Shown here: in pieces, positions 1-9,377 of the stretch
How the letters are laid out: the number at the start of each line of letters is the position of its first letter
How positions within the stretch are numbered: position 1 is the first letter of the stretch
Assembly (NCBI RefSeq): GCF_018918095.1
Contig: NZ_JAHLPV010000007.1
Location: 53,306 to 117,305 of the forward strand
Reading direction: 5' to 3'
Length of the DNA: 64,000 nt
DNA from: Acetivibrio sp. MSJd-27
Lineage (GTDB): Bacteria > Bacillota > Clostridia > UMGS1840 > HGM11507
Program-made: the position numbers and the translations under genes
Notes under the pieces: model-generated
Told to the model about the DNA's origin: nothing
Databases searched by the model: none
The model's input: only the letters and a program-made list of their open reading frames with translations

Positions 1-1
1 G

Positions 2-505
2 GATGAAATTTTAAGCAGTGACAAACTCATTCTGCCTGGCGTGGGCGCTTTTGAGGACGCTATGAAGCACCTGCAGGATACCGGACTTCACAGGGCGGTT
101 TATGACGCTGTGGAGAAAAAGATTCCCATTCTAGGTATTTGCCTTGGCATGCAGCTGTTCTATGAGCAGAGTGAGGAAGGAAACGGACCGCTTGGGCTTG
201 GTATCTTAAAGGGGAAAATCAAGCGCTTCCCTGATACACTGGATCTAAAAATTCCGCAGATGGGCTGGAATAATCTAAAGATACAGAAAAAGTGCAGGCT
301 GTTTGACGGCCTGGAGAATCCGTATGTCTATTTCGTGCACTCCTATTATCTGGAGGCGGAGAACCGCAATGAAGTCGCGGCAACCTGTGAATACGGCATT
401 TCCTTTGACGCGGCGGTGGAAACGGGGAGCATCTTCCTCACCCAGTTTCATCCGGAGAAGAGCGGGGAAACCGGGTTAAAGATACTGAAAAATTTCATGG
501 AATAA
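2..505 (+). CDS. hisH: Imidazole glycerol phosphate synthase, glutaminase subunit HisH (5' end outside window)
   Basis: Glutamine amidotransferase subunit that releases ammonia for HisF in histidine biosynthesis. The reading frame is open from base 2, so the N-terminus is lost to the window edge. The class I amidotransferase nucleophile lies in GICLGMQ (Cys codon 140-142) and the His/Glu pair in FHPEKSG (codons 449-451 and 455-457). The oxyanion strand PGVGAF is at the left end. It is followed after 20 bp by hisA, then hisF and hisIE, the usual end of a clostridial his operon. The identification is secure; only the start is unknown. Confidence 0.96.
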   Translation, partial: DEILSSDKLILPGVGAFEDAMKHLQDTGLHRAVYDAVEKKIPILGICLGMQLFYEQSEEGNGPLGLGILKGKIKRFPDTLDLKIPQMGWNNLKIQKKCRLFDGLENPYVYFVHSYYLEAENRNEVAATCEYGISFDAAVETGSIFLTQFHPEKSGETGLKILKNFME

Positions 506-525
506 AACATACGAAGGAGAAAACA

Positions 526-1236
526 ATGATCATCTATCCTGCAATTGATATCAAAGACGGAAAATGTGTTCGCCTGTATAAGGGGGACTATGATAAGGTT
601 ACCGTGTATAACGAAAACCCTCTGGAAGTAGCACAGGGCTTTGCGGAAGCGGGAGCGGAATTTATCCATCTGGTAGATCTGGACGGTGCGCGGGACGGGG
701 AGAGCAAGAACAAAGAGATTCTTTTTGAGATCGCTGAGAAGATGCCGGTTCCCGTTCAGACCGGCGGGGGTATTCGCAGCCTGGAGACAGTGAGAGACTA
801 TCTGTTTCACGGTGTACAGCGAGTGATTCTGGGAACCAGCGCTATTCAGGACAAAGGCTTTCTGGAATTAGCGGTGGAGGAATTCGGCGAGAAGATCGTG
901 GTCGGCATCGATGCCAAGGATGGTTTTGTCGCCTATTCCGGCTGGGAGAAGCTGAGCACCTCCCGCGCGGTGGAGTTTGCAAAGGAGGCGGAAGCCATCG
1001 GTGTTCGGACAATTGTGTACACCGATATTGCCACCGACGGCACTCTGCAGGGACCTAATTTTAAAGAGATGGCACAGATGGCGCATTCCGTTGGTATGAA
1101 TGTGATTGCATCCGGCGGTGTTTCCTGTCTGGAGGATATTGAAAAGCTGAAAGAAACCGGCGTAAAAGGTGTGATTGTCGGCAAGGCAATCTATACCGGT
1201 AACGTGGAACTGAAGGAAGCAATCCGAATCGGATAG
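526..1236 (+). CDS. hisA: Phosphoribosylformimino-AICAR phosphate isomerase HisA
   Basis: Catalyses the Amadori rearrangement of ProFAR to PRFAR, the step before HisHF. The 236 residues match the family length for this (beta/alpha)8 barrel. The catalytic aspartates are visible in [12 protein letters not shown] near the N-terminus and in VGIDAKDG in mid protein. Phosphate-binding loops are present (QTGGGIRS and ASGGVS). The start ATG follows GAAGGAG at normal spacing. It sits between hisH and hisF, 11 bp before hisF, so translation is probably coupled. Confidence 0.97.
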   Translation: MIIYPAIDIKDGKCVRLYKGDYDKVTVYNENPLEVAQGFAEAGAEFIHLVDLDGARDGESKNKEILFEIAEKMPVPVQTGGGIRSLETVRDYLFHGVQRVILGTSAIQDKGFLELAVEEFGEKIVVGIDAKDGFVAYSGWEKLSTSRAVEFAKEAEAIGVRTIVYTDIATDGTLQGPNFKEMAQMAHSVGMNVIASGGVSCLEDIEKLKETGVKGVIVGKAIYTGNVELKEAIRIG

Positions 1237-1247
1237 GAGGAACCGAT

Positions 1248-2006
1248 ATGCTGTCAAAACGAATCATTCCCTGTCTGGATGTGCATAATGGCAGGGTGGT
1301 CAAGGGTGTGAATTTTGTCAATCTGCGTGACGCAGGTGATCCGGTGGAAATCGCAAAGGAATATGACCGCCAGGGGGCGGACGAGCTGGTATTTTTGGAT
1401 ATTACGGCTTCCTCTGACGCCCGGAATATTGTGATTGACATGGTGGAGGCAGTGGCGAGCCAAGTATTTATTCCCTTCACAGTTGGAGGAGGAATCCGCA
1501 CGGTGGAGGATTTCAGAGACATTCTCCGTGCCGGGGCGGATAAGATTTCCATCAATTCCTCTGCTGTGGAGAATCCGCAGCTGATCCATGACGCCGCGGA
1601 GAAGTTCGGCAGCCAGTGCGTTGTGGTGGCAATGGATGTGAAGCGGAAAGAGGATGGCAATTACTCGGTCTATGTACACGGCGGACGAAAGGATACCGGT
1701 ATAGACGCTTTGGAATGGGCGAAAAAAGCGGAGGCGCTGGGGGCTGGAGAGATCCTTTTGACCGCCATGGATTCCGACGGGACAAAGAATGGTTATGACA
1801 ATGCGATCACAGCAAAGATATCCGAGATGGTGTCGATTCCCGTCATCGCCTCCGGCGGCGCGGGAAAGCTGGAACATTTCTATGACGGCATTGTCAAAGG
1901 GAAAGCGGACGCTGTGCTGGCCGCCTCCCTGTTTCACTATAAGGAGCTGACGATACGCCAGGTGAAGGAATACTTGAAGGAGCGGGATATTCCTGTAAGA
2001 ATATAG
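1248..2006 (+). CDS. hisF: Imidazole glycerol phosphate synthase, cyclase subunit HisF
   Basis: Cyclase half of the HisHF complex; it converts PRFAR plus ammonia to imidazole glycerol phosphate and AICAR. It is 252 residues, typical for the family. The first catalytic aspartate is in [13 protein letters not shown] (Asp11) and the second in [11 protein letters not shown] near residue 130. The phosphate-binding segments VGGGIRT and ASGGAGK are intact. The start has GGAGG nine bases upstream. It pairs functionally with hisH at the left edge and forms one operon with hisA and hisIE. Confidence 0.97.
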   Translation: MLSKRIIPCLDVHNGRVVKGVNFVNLRDAGDPVEIAKEYDRQGADELVFLDITASSDARNIVIDMVEAVASQVFIPFTVGGGIRTVEDFRDILRAGADKISINSSAVENPQLIHDAAEKFGSQCVVVAMDVKRKEDGNYSVYVHGGRKDTGIDALEWAKKAEALGAGEILLTAMDSDGTKNGYDNAITAKISEMVSIPVIASGGAGKLEHFYDGIVKGKADAVLAASLFHYKELTIRQVKEYLKERDIPVRI

Positions 2007-2018
2007 GAGGAAGCATAA

Positions 2019-2636
2019 ATGGAACTGAAATTTGGAAAGGACGGGCTGATACCTGCCGTGGTGCAGGACGCGGATTCCCGTGATGTATTGATGGTGGCAT
2101 ATATGAACCGGGAAGCTTTTGATCTGACCTGCAGGGAGAAGGTTGCCTGGTTTTACAGCCGCAGCCGGCAGAAGCTGTGGAAAAAGGGTGAGACATCGGG
2201 AAATATCATGCAGGTGCAGAAGATTTATCTGGACTGTGACAATGATACCGTATTAATCAAAGCAAAACCTGCGGGACCTGCCTGCCATACAGGGCAGTAT
2301 TCCTGTTTTTACAAAGAAGTGGAGGAAACCGATATGAAAGAAATGGAAACCAAAAAGACACAGACGATTTTAGAGGAAGTTTACGATGTGATTGCCGACA
2401 GGGACAAGAACCCGAAAGAAGGCTCTTACACCAACTATCTTTTGGAAAAAGGCATTGACAAAATGCTCAAGAAGGTGGGAGAAGAATCCGCTGAGGTGAT
2501 CATTGCCGCCAAAAACAGAAGCAAGGCCGAGGTGAGCTATGAGGTGGCAGATCTGATGTATCATGTCAGCGTTGTACTCTATGAGCAGGGACTCACCTGG
2601 AATGATATCTTTGAGGAATTGAAAAAGAGAAGATAA
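2019..2636 (+). CDS. hisI: Bifunctional phosphoribosyl-AMP cyclohydrolase / phosphoribosyl-ATP pyrophosphatase HisIE
   Basis: Fusion enzyme for steps two and three of histidine biosynthesis. Residues 1 to about 108 are the HisI cyclohydrolase, with the zinc-binding region LDCDNDT followed by PACHTGQYSCFY. After a short linker the rest is the all-alpha HisE pyrophosphatase (EVYDVIADRDKNP, KVGEESAEVIIAAKN). Fused HisIE of about 200 residues is common in Firmicutes. It starts 12 bp after hisF behind AGGAGGAAG and is the last gene of the operon. No clear terminator follows; a promoter-like sequence lies a few bases after the stop. Confidence 0.96.
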   Translation: MELKFGKDGLIPAVVQDADSRDVLMVAYMNREAFDLTCREKVAWFYSRSRQKLWKKGETSGNIMQVQKIYLDCDNDTVLIKAKPAGPACHTGQYSCFYKEVEETDMKEMETKKTQTILEEVYDVIADRDKNPKEGSYTNYLLEKGIDKMLKKVGEESAEVIIAAKNRSKAEVSYEVADLMYHVSVVLYEQGLTWNDIFEELKKRR

Positions 2637-2642
2637 AAAATG

Positions 2643-2671
2643 TTGCTAAAACAATGGAAATGTGGTATAAT
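2643..2671 (+). promoter_or_regulatory. Putative sigma-A promoter after the his operon
   Basis: TTGCTA (2643-2648), 17-base spacer, TATAAT (2666-2671). It lies just after the hisIE stop, so it probably contributes to ptsH transcription or to a short leader RNA. Confidence 0.5.
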
Positions 2672-2784
2672 AACCTCACGAATCTCTAGCGCATTAAAAA
2701 TACGAAGAGTTTCGGAGAACATTGTATCACAATACTGCGGCGATATTCCGCCGCCTTCGTTGTTGTGGTATAATAACTTCACGA
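2659..2784. repeat. Direct repeat of a promoter-like segment before ptsH
   Basis: GTGGTATAATAAC followed by C or T and TCACGAA occurs at about 2662-2682 and again at about 2765-2784, roughly 103 bp apart. Each copy carries a perfect TATAAT. Between them is a small GC hairpin, GCGGCG (2737-2742) with CGCCGC (2749-2754). Only the first copy has a good -35 box. The segment may be a duplicated promoter or the flanks of an old insertion. Confidence 0.6.
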
Positions 2785-2819
2785 AATGAAGAGGAAAACC
2801 GGAAAAAACAGAAAAAGTG

Positions 2820-2848
2820 TTGACTATTGAAAAAAAATTTAGTATTCT
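2820..2848 (+). promoter_or_regulatory. Promoter of ptsH
   Basis: TTGACT (2820-2825), 17-base spacer, TATTCT (2843-2848). The transcript would start about 40 bases before the ptsH ATG, whose ribosome site is AAGGAGCGG. Confidence 0.7.
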
Positions 2849-2895
2849 AGTACTTACCATAAGTTACTATTACGCTTAAAAAGGAGCGGTTATTC

Positions 2896-3159
2896 ATGTA
2901 TTCTAAAGAAGTTGTTGTACAAAATCAAGTTGGCCTCCATGCGCGGCCTGCTACATTTTTTATCCAGAAAGCAAACGAGTTTAAATCGACTATCTGGATC
3001 GAGAAGGATGAAAGGCGCGTCAGTGCCAAGAGCCTTCTTGGTGTTTTGTCACTGGGAATCACCCGGGGAATCAATGTGACATTGATTGCAGAGGGGCCGG
3101 ACGAGGAACAGGCAGTCAATCAGCTGGTGGATTTAATCAATTCCAATTTTGACGAATAA
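2896..3159 (+). CDS. ptsH: Phosphocarrier protein HPr
   Basis: Small phosphotransferase protein that carries phosphate from enzyme I to sugar-specific EII components. The 87 residues match the family. The active-site His15 is in VGLHARPA and the regulatory Ser46 is in AKSLLGVLSLG, so this is a true HPr rather than a Crh-type paralogue. Ser46 implies control by HPr kinase and CcpA-type catabolite repression. It stands alone, with its own promoter upstream and a strong terminator immediately downstream; enzyme I is not in the window. Confidence 0.95.
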   Translation: MYSKEVVVQNQVGLHARPATFFIQKANEFKSTIWIEKDERRVSAKSLLGVLSLGITRGINVTLIAEGPDEEQAVNQLVDLINSNFDE

Positions 3160-3167
3160 TGTGTGTA

Positions 3168-3190
3168 AACGCCCGAAAGGGCGTTTTTTG
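3168..3190 (+). terminator. Rho-independent terminator of ptsH
   Basis: AACGCCC, loop GAAA, GGGCGTT followed by a run of T residues, starting nine bases after the ptsH stop. Confidence 0.92.
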
Positions 3191-3252
3191 CTAGGATCAT
3201 TTTGCGGATTATCTTGGATGAATGGCAGGTGGAATCAGGAATGGAGCGGATA

Positions 3253-5091
3253 ATGGAGCAAATTAAGGAGAAATTAAAGCTGCTGCCGGAAAAGCCCGGC
3301 GTATATTTGATGAAAAATCAGAACAATGATATCATCTATGTAGGAAAGGCTAAAATTCTGAAAAACAGGGTACGCCAGTATTTTATGAAGTCGAAATCCC
3401 ACAATAATAAAACGCTTACGATGGTCAGCCATATCCGGGATCTCACTTGGATTGTGACGGATTCCGAGGTGGAGGCTTTGATGCTGGAGTGCAATCTCAT
3501 CAAAAAGTACCGGCCGAAATATAATATTCTGCTGAAAGACGACAAGACGTTTCCCTATATCAAGCTGACGGTAAACGAGGATTATCCAAAGATACTGATG
3601 ACACGCAGGATTGACGACAAAAATGCGAAATTTTACGGACCTTTTGTAAGCTCCTTCGCTGTAAAGAACACGATTGATCTGCTGAAAAAAACGTTTCAGA
3701 TCCGCGGCTGCAACCGGAATCTGCCGAAGGATATCGGTAAGGAACGGGAATGTTTGAACTATCATATCAAACAGTGCAGCGGTCCCTGTATGAATTACAT
3801 CACAAAAGAGCAGTACCGTGAGAATTTCAGCGATGTGATTGATTTTCTGGAGGGAAGATCCGACAAGATCATCAAAAAGCTTCAAGCGGAAATGATGCAG
3901 TATTCCGAACAGCTTTTGTTTGAACAGGCGGCGGATACAAGGGATAAAATCAATTATTTGAAGAGTATCTTAGAAAAGCAGAAGATTTCCGCGCCCAGGG
4001 ATGCAAACTACGATATCATTGGGACCAGCTGTGATGAAAAAAGCACCTGCTTTACCATTCTTTTTATCCGCGGCGGCAAGCTGCTGGGCTCCAAGAACAT
4101 GTTTATTCCCGATGAGGAAAAGACAGATGACATGCTGGGGGATTTTTTGAAACAGTTTTATGACGAGCCGGACAGGATTCCCAAAGAGATTCTGCTTCCC
4201 TGCGAACCGGAGGATATGGATGTTCTTTCGGCGTATTTCAGCCATTTGAAAGGGCAGAATGTCTATCTTGCCGTTCCGCAGAAGGGGAAGAAAAAAGAAC
4301 TGGTGGATCTGGCCTATAAAAATGCGCTGGAGGCGGTAAAACAGCGTTCCAACAACAAAAAGACCTATCTTCTGGAACAGCTGAAACAGCTGCTGGATTT
4401 GCCGGCGATTCCAAGACGGGTGGAGGTTTACGATATATCCAATACCTCGGGCACGGATATTGTCGGGTTTATGACCGTCTTTATTGACGGAATGCCAAGA
4501 AAAAAGGAATACCGTAAATTTAAAATAAAATACGTGGACGGGCAGGATGACTATGAGTGCATGAAAGAAGTGATATACCGAAGGCTGGTGCGCTATCTGG
4601 AGGAAAAGCAGCTTCTGGAAGAGGAAAAAGTGGAGGCGAAGGATTTGAAATTTATCGATCTGCCGGATCTCATCTTTGTGGACGGAGGGGCGAACCATGT
4701 ACGGATTGCCAAGGAAGCGCTGGCACTCTCCGGTCTGGAAATTCCAATGTTCGGCTTGGTGAAGGACAATAAACACCGTACCCGCGACATTACCTCGGAT
4801 GAGAGAGAGTACCATGTCTATGACAATCCGCCTCTGTTTCATCTGGTTGCCGCCATGCAGGAGGAAACCCACAATAACGCCGTGCGGTATCACCATCTGG
4901 TGCGCACCAAAAATACGACCAAATCGGAACTGCTGCAAATAAAAGGGGTGGGGCCGAAGACAAGGGAAAGCTTACTCAAAGCGTTTGGTTCTCTGACGGC
5001 AATCAAACAGGCTACTGCCGGAGAACTGGCAAAGTGTGTTTCCCGTCAGGCTGCGGAAAGCATTTACGCCTATTATCATCCTGAGAATTAA
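3253..5091 (+). CDS. uvrC: Excinuclease ABC subunit C
   Basis: Makes both incisions around DNA lesions in nucleotide excision repair with UvrA and UvrB. From the N-terminus: a GIY-YIG nuclease domain (PGVYLMKN, IIYVGKAK, NRVRQYF); the cysteine cluster typical of UvrC (CLNYHIKQCSGPC); a UVR domain binding UvrB (FEQAADTRDKI); the RNase H-like nuclease (VEVYDISNTSG, LIFVDGG); and tandem helix-hairpin-helix at the end (IKGVGPKT). The ATG at 3253 is preferred because GGAG lies six bases upstream; the frame is open to a TTG at 3202. The product is 612 residues, normal for UvrC. Confidence 0.95.
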   Translation: MEQIKEKLKLLPEKPGVYLMKNQNNDIIYVGKAKILKNRVRQYFMKSKSHNNKTLTMVSHIRDLTWIVTDSEVEALMLECNLIKKYRPKYNILLKDDKTFPYIKLTVNEDYPKILMTRRIDDKNAKFYGPFVSSFAVKNTIDLLKKTFQIRGCNRNLPKDIGKERECLNYHIKQCSGPCMNYITKEQYRENFSDVIDFLEGRSDKIIKKLQAEMMQYSEQLLFEQAADTRDKINYLKSILEKQKISAPRDANYDIIGTSCDEKSTCFTILFIRGGKLLGSKNMFIPDEEKTDDMLGDFLKQFYDEPDRIPKEILLPCEPEDMDVLSAYFSHLKGQNVYLAVPQKGKKKELVDLAYKNALEAVKQRSNNKKTYLLEQLKQLLDLPAIPRRVEVYDISNTSGTDIVGFMTVFIDGMPRKKEYRKFKIKYVDGQDDYECMKEVIYRRLVRYLEEKQLLEEEKVEAKDLKFIDLPDLIFVDGGANHVRIAKEALALSGLEIPMFGLVKDNKHRTRDITSDEREYHVYDNPPLFHLVAAMQEETHNNAVRYHHLVRTKNTTKSELLQIKGVGPKTRESLLKAFGSLTAIKQATAGELAKCVSRQAAESIYAYYHPEN

Positions 5092-5126
5092 AAAAATTGT
5101 TTTTGTTGGAAAATTTCAATAAAATC

Positions 5127-5155
5127 TTTACGAATGGCGATAACTATTGTATAAT
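5127..5155 (+). promoter_or_regulatory. Putative promoter of the secreted propeller gene
   Basis: TTTACG (5127-5132), 17-base spacer, perfect TATAAT (5150-5155), 56 bases before the ATG at 5211. The ribosome site is AAGGGAGTG. Confidence 0.6.
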
Positions 5156-5210
5156 GTAGCTGTGGTATTGGGCTAAACCACAATAAAAATTTTATAAGGG
5201 AGTGTGACTT

Positions 5211-8200
5211 ATGAACAGAATGTTCAGAAAAGCCATCGCTGTGGGTATCACAGCAGCAGTAGCAATCGGTTCCTTTACCGTTGCCTCTGCGCAGGACGCA
5301 GCGTATCAATCGGAAAAGCTCAACAATCTCCATTTTGTTGAGGCAGTTAAGGCGATTAAGCCGTTTGAAGAGGTGACAACCCACGACTGTGTGGTTGGAA
5401 AGGAAGACGGAAAAAATATTCTGTATTCAGCTTCTACCGGAAAACCGGCAAGTTTCAATGTGTATGATATGGACAACATGAAGCTTCTGCGGACTTATCC
5501 GCTGACCGGTACTTCCGCTGTCGAGCACAATATCGATAAGGATGGAAATGTCTATATTCTGACTTCTACACCGGCTTATTTATACCGGTATTCTCCGGTG
5601 ACAAAAGAGGTGGAAAACCTTGGATCCATCCTCGGAAACGGAAATGCTTACCAGAGCTGCTTTGATGAGGAAGGCAATTTGTATATGGGGACGTATCCCA
5701 GCGGGGCAGTGGTAAAATACGATCCGAAAACAAAGAAATTTACCGATTACGGACAGGCACATCCCAACAACCCCTATGTGCGGTCTCTCTCCTATTATAA
5801 CGGTTTCCTGTATGCAGGGAGCAACGGCACCGGAAATGCGGTTATGGTGAAGATCAATCCGAAAAACGGCGAGAAAAAAGTGATTGAAGTTCCGATCCGC
5901 CCGGAGTACTACACGGAAGTGACCAACGTGTACGCACAGACGGTTGTGGGAAACAAAATCATTACATACGGTGCGGCAGGCAAGGGCAACAATGTGTGGA
6001 TGCTCTTTGATCCCGAAAAGGATGAATATACCGACAAGGTCTTTAAAAACGCGGGCGGCGGTCTGTACGCCTCTCCAGAGAAGGATGGAAAATCCTATCT
6101 GATGTTTGACGGGCAAATCCAGGAGTTGGATTTGGAAACATTAGAAACGACTCCAACAGGAATTAAAACAACCTTTACAAACCGCAAAGGTTGGTGGGTA
6201 GACTTTGAAGGTCGTGATGATGGATTCGGCAAGAATACGCTGGTCAGTATCAGCTATGCCGGGAAACCGATTTTTTTGAATATGGAATCCAAAAAAATTC
6301 AGACCATGACCGGCGGGGATGAGATGAAGGGCGGTGACCTGAGCATGCAACACATCGTCACCGGACCCGATGACAAGATTTATGCAGGTGCATATCTGGG
6401 TTCAAAAGGGATTGAATACAATACGCAAACAGGAGAAACCAGATATTTCCCTATGGGACAGACTGAAAATATCAAATGCATTGACGATAAGCTGTATTTC
6501 GGTGTCTATGCACAGGGAGATGTGCGCTATTTTGATCCGGAACAGGAGGTCAGCAAAAACAATCCGAAAGTCCTGTTTACCATCAAAAACGATCAGGACA
6601 GACCGTATATCATTGACGACGCGGGCGATTATATCATCGTCGGCAGTATCGCGACTTACGGCAAGGTTGGCGGCGCTCTGTCCATTATGAATAAAAAGAC
6701 CGGCGAATATGAAGTGTACCGCAATGTGGTAAAGGACCAATCCATTGTAGGATTGGCATATAAAGACGGCATTATTTACGGCTCCACAACTACCTCCGGC
6801 GGCTTGGGAATCGAATATCCGGAGAAAAAAGCAAAAATGTTCATGTTTGATCTGGAAAAACGGGAAAAGATCAAAGAATGGATTCCAGAGTGGCCGGCGG
6901 AGATGAAAGGCAATGTAAATATTATCGGTGATATTGAGGTTGGTCCGGATGGACTGTTATGGTGTGCTTCCAAGGGATATCTGTTTGCGATAGAGCCGGG
7001 AACCGGCAATATCGTGAAGTCCAAGGTGATTGGCGATGTAACATTCAGTGATTCCGGTCACCAGTGGCAGCCCAGACACATTCGTTTTGACAAAAACGGT
7101 CTTCTCTATATTACCGTCGGCGGTATCAATGTAGTCGATCCGGAAACCATGGAGAACATTGACTTAAAGCAGTATTCCAAATATGAGCCCAACCTGATGG
7201 ACATTGATTCGGAAGGAAATATCTATTTTGGCAATGCGGCGAACATGATGAAAATCGCGGTGACCAACACGGAGGTTACCTCCTCGGATAAAAAAGAGCT
7301 TTATCATCTGTTGGACGGCGCAATCGCCATGAAACTGGGAGACGCCAACGCGGTTGCAAACGGTGAAATTCAGCAGATTGATCCGGCGAACGTGTCCGTC
7401 CGTCCCATCACGAAGGATGACAGAACCCTGCTTCCGGTACGGTTTATTGCGGAGAGCCTAGGCGCGGAGGTCGGCTGGGATGACGCGACGCAGACTGTAA
7501 CGCTGAAAACATCCGACAAGACGATTAAATTGGTGATTGGCAGCAATCAGATGGATGTAAACGGGAATACCGTCACACTGGATGTTCCCGCACAGACAGT
7601 GAATGACCGGACACTGCTGCCGCTGCGGGCACTGGCGGAGCAGGCTTTCGGCAAACAGGTATTCTGGGATGACAGCGGTCTGATTATTGTAAGCGATAAG
7701 GAAAACATTTTGGACAATACAGCCGACGCGGAGACGGTTCGGAAGCTGAACTCCTATCTGCACAGCTACGGCCCTTATGATTATTCTCAAAAGGAAGCGG
7801 AGGCACAGAGACTTGAGGATATTGCGAAAGAAGAAGCCGAAGCAAATCGTTTCGATAGGGGCAAGGTGACCAATGCGGACTTTGAGGAAGGCGCACCCGG
7901 GACAATGATTCCGAAGGGCTGGTCACAGGTGTTTAAAAATATGGAAGGTTTCACCATGGGGATTTCCGATGAAAAATCCTATAAAGGAAACCAGAGCTTT
8001 AAGCTTATCGATACCAAAACAGACGCCAGCAACGGCATCTTAAGCGATCCGATTCCGGTCACGCCGGGAAAGACGCTGGTTCTGAATACAAAGCTGTTTA
8101 TCAACTCCGGTAGAACGAGCGTTTCCATAAAGTTCTGTGACGAAAACATCAATGAGATTGGGAATACCATTTCCGAGAATGTCCAGACCGGGCAGGGTCA

Positions 8201-8327
8201 ATGGCAGACTGTGATCGTACAGTCAAAGGTTCCGGACAACGCGAAATATGTACGGGTGATGCTCTCCTGCAGCAATCTGTGGGTCACGGAAGCATACTAT
8301 GACAATGTGATTGTCTATCAGCAATAA
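5211..8327 (+). CDS. Secreted beta-propeller protein with copper-amine-oxidase-N-like and C-terminal binding domains
   Basis: 1038 residues. Residues 1-28 form a signal peptide ending in VASAQ. Residues about 40-690 are repeated beta-propeller-like strands of the SMP-30/NHL/WD type (ENIYFGN-like blades, many D-x-x-G turns). Residues about 700-826 match the copper amine oxidase N-terminal domain as found on clostridial surface proteins, with twin motifs DRTLLPVRFIAE and DRTLLPLRALAE. A charged linker follows, then a CBM4/9-like jelly roll from about 882 (TNADFEEG, ending AYYDNVIVY). No catalytic residues can be assigned. The product at 46762-49866 is a full-length paralogue. It is probably an extracellular sensor, binder or wall-associated protein; the function is unknown. 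Confidence 0.85.
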   Translation: MNRMFRKAIAVGITAAVAIGSFTVASAQDAAYQSEKLNNLHFVEAVKAIKPFEEVTTHDCVVGKEDGKNILYSASTGKPASFNVYDMDNMKLLRTYPLTGTSAVEHNIDKDGNVYILTSTPAYLYRYSPVTKEVENLGSILGNGNAYQSCFDEEGNLYMGTYPSGAVVKYDPKTKKFTDYGQAHPNNPYVRSLSYYNGFLYAGSNGTGNAVMVKINPKNGEKKVIEVPIRPEYYTEVTNVYAQTVVGNKIITYGAAGKGNNVWMLFDPEKDEYTDKVFKNAGGGLYASPEKDGKSYLMFDGQIQELDLETLETTPTGIKTTFTNRKGWWVDFEGRDDGFGKNTLVSISYAGKPIFLNMESKKIQTMTGGDEMKGGDLSMQHIVTGPDDKIYAGAYLGSKGIEYNTQTGETRYFPMGQTENIKCIDDKLYFGVYAQGDVRYFDPEQEVSKNNPKVLFTIKNDQDRPYIIDDAGDYIIVGSIATYGKVGGALSIMNKKTGEYEVYRNVVKDQSIVGLAYKDGIIYGSTTTSGGLGIEYPEKKAKMFMFDLEKREKIKEWIPEWPAEMKGNVNIIGDIEVGPDGLLWCASKGYLFAIEPGTGNIVKSKVIGDVTFSDSGHQWQPRHIRFDKNGLLYITVGGINVVDPETMENIDLKQYSKYEPNLMDIDSEGNIYFGNAANMMKIAVTNTEVTSSDKKELYHLLDGAIAMKLGDANAVANGEIQQIDPANVSVRPITKDDRTLLPVRFIAESLGAEVGWDDATQTVTLKTSDKTIKLVIGSNQMDVNGNTVTLDVPAQTVNDRTLLPLRALAEQAFGKQVFWDDSGLIIVSDKENILDNTADAETVRKLNSYLHSYGPYDYSQKEAEAQRLEDIAKEEAEANRFDRGKVTNADFEEGAPGTMIPKGWSQVFKNMEGFTMGISDEKSYKGNQSFKLIDTKTDASNGILSDPIPVTPGKTLVLNTKLFINSGRTSVSIKFCDENINEIGNTISENVQTGQGQWQTVIVQSKVPDNAKYVRVMLSCSNLWVTEAYYDNVIVYQQ

Positions 8328-8346
8328 AAAGAAATAAATATTGGAA

Positions 8347-8382
8347 AAGGAAGGGATGCCGCATTAGCGGCATCCCTTCCTT
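8347..8382. terminator. Sixteen-base-pair hairpin between convergent genes
   Basis: Perfect 16-bp stem (8347-8362 with 8367-8382) around the loop ATTA. It lies between the stop codons of two converging genes and probably ends both transcripts, although a clean T run is lacking. Confidence 0.7.
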
Positions 8383-8402
8383 GGCTTTCCAAATGGAGCC
8401 GC

Positions 8403-9377
8403 TTATTCAGCGAGCTCTTCGATCGTAAGCTGTTTTGATGAAAAGTGATACGTAATTGCCGCCGGAACAACAATTTCTGCGCCATTATAGCTTAAATCTG
8501 CCTGAAAGGATAGGATATCGTTGGACAGCCAAGAGATATCCTTCGGGTTCAGACCAGTGTAATTCTCGTGGTCGATGCGTTCCCAGACGGTTAGCTGCCT
8601 GTCCTGTGCGAGACGCAGACGGGCAGAATCGATCAGCTCGGGACTGACCGTTGTTCTGGCGGAATCGAAAATGACCAGGTAGCTGCTTTTATTGGAGCAA
8701 GTGGAAACTGCGAAAAGCTTTCCGTCCGGGGAAGGAATAATAGAGGTAATATACATATTTGGTTCCTGAAAGGAATAAAATTTGCTGAGAATACCGTCTT
8801 TTATCATCCATATTTCATTGTGGCTTCCATAATCGGAATAGTCGGGGAAAAGGGTAAAAATTTTAACCTCTTCGTCCAAATGATAAATGTTGGGGTTGTC
8901 ATAGGTTTTGTTCAGAATGCTCAGCGCCAAAGAAGCGGCCTGTTTCAGCTTTTGTTCCGGATTGTCCAGGAAAGGGGAAATGGCTTTGACGGCCTTTTGC
9001 CGGATGGGTTCTTCGTTATAATATTCTACCAGCTTATTGATGGAAAAGTATTGTTCATAGATATCGTCCGATTCCAACCCTTTCAGATAAATATCCGGTC
9101 CATACTGCTGCGCTTGCGCATCTGCCATCGCCATTTTTTCGATGGACAGATAGCGCAGGTAAAACTCCATGGTGTAATTTTGCACGGCATTGGCGGCCAA
9201 GGCTGTGACCGCCAGCACGATACAAAGGCAGGCGGCACCCATGGCAATCATTGGGCGGATATGTTTTTTGCCTTGGTATGAAACCTTCCTCCGGATGCTG
9301 TCTTTCAGCGTGCCGCTCATATGCATTTCACGCAATGCGGAGTCAATCGTCTCTTTTATTTTATTGTTCAAGTTCAT
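8403..9377 (-). CDS. Putative anti-sigma factor, single-pass membrane protein
   Basis: 324 residues. A short cytoplasmic N-terminus is followed by one membrane segment (about 42-62, MGAACLCIVLAVTALAANAV). The outer part is unrecognised; it contains a helical region with HEAT-like character (ISPFLDNPEQKLKQAAS) and a C-terminal stretch with blade-like strands (ITSIIPSPDGKLFAVST). The gene begins inside the end of the ECF sigma gene (17-bp overlap), the standard arrangement for a sigma factor and its membrane-bound antagonist. No zinc-binding anti-sigma motif is visible, so the assignment rests on position and topology. Confidence 0.6.
   Translation of the reverse strand: MNLNNKIKETIDSALREMHMSGTLKDSIRRKVSYQGKKHIRPMIAMGAACLCIVLAVTALAANAVQNYTMEFYLRYLSIEKMAMADAQAQQYGPDIYLKGLESDDIYEQYFSINKLVEYYNEEPIRQKAVKAISPFLDNPEQKLKQAASLALSILNKTYDNPNIYHLDEEVKIFTLFPDYSDYGSHNEIWMIKDGILSKFYSFQEPNMYITSIIPSPDGKLFAVSTCSNKSSYLVIFDSARTTVSPELIDSARLRLAQDRQLTVWERIDHENYTGLNPKDISWLSNDILSFQADLSYNGAEIVVPAAITYHFSSKQLTIEELAE

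Noticed and set aside
3202..3252. Longer UvrC start at TTG 3202
   Set aside because: There is no ribosome site, and it begins directly after the ptsH terminator; the ATG at 3253 has GGAG at good spacing.
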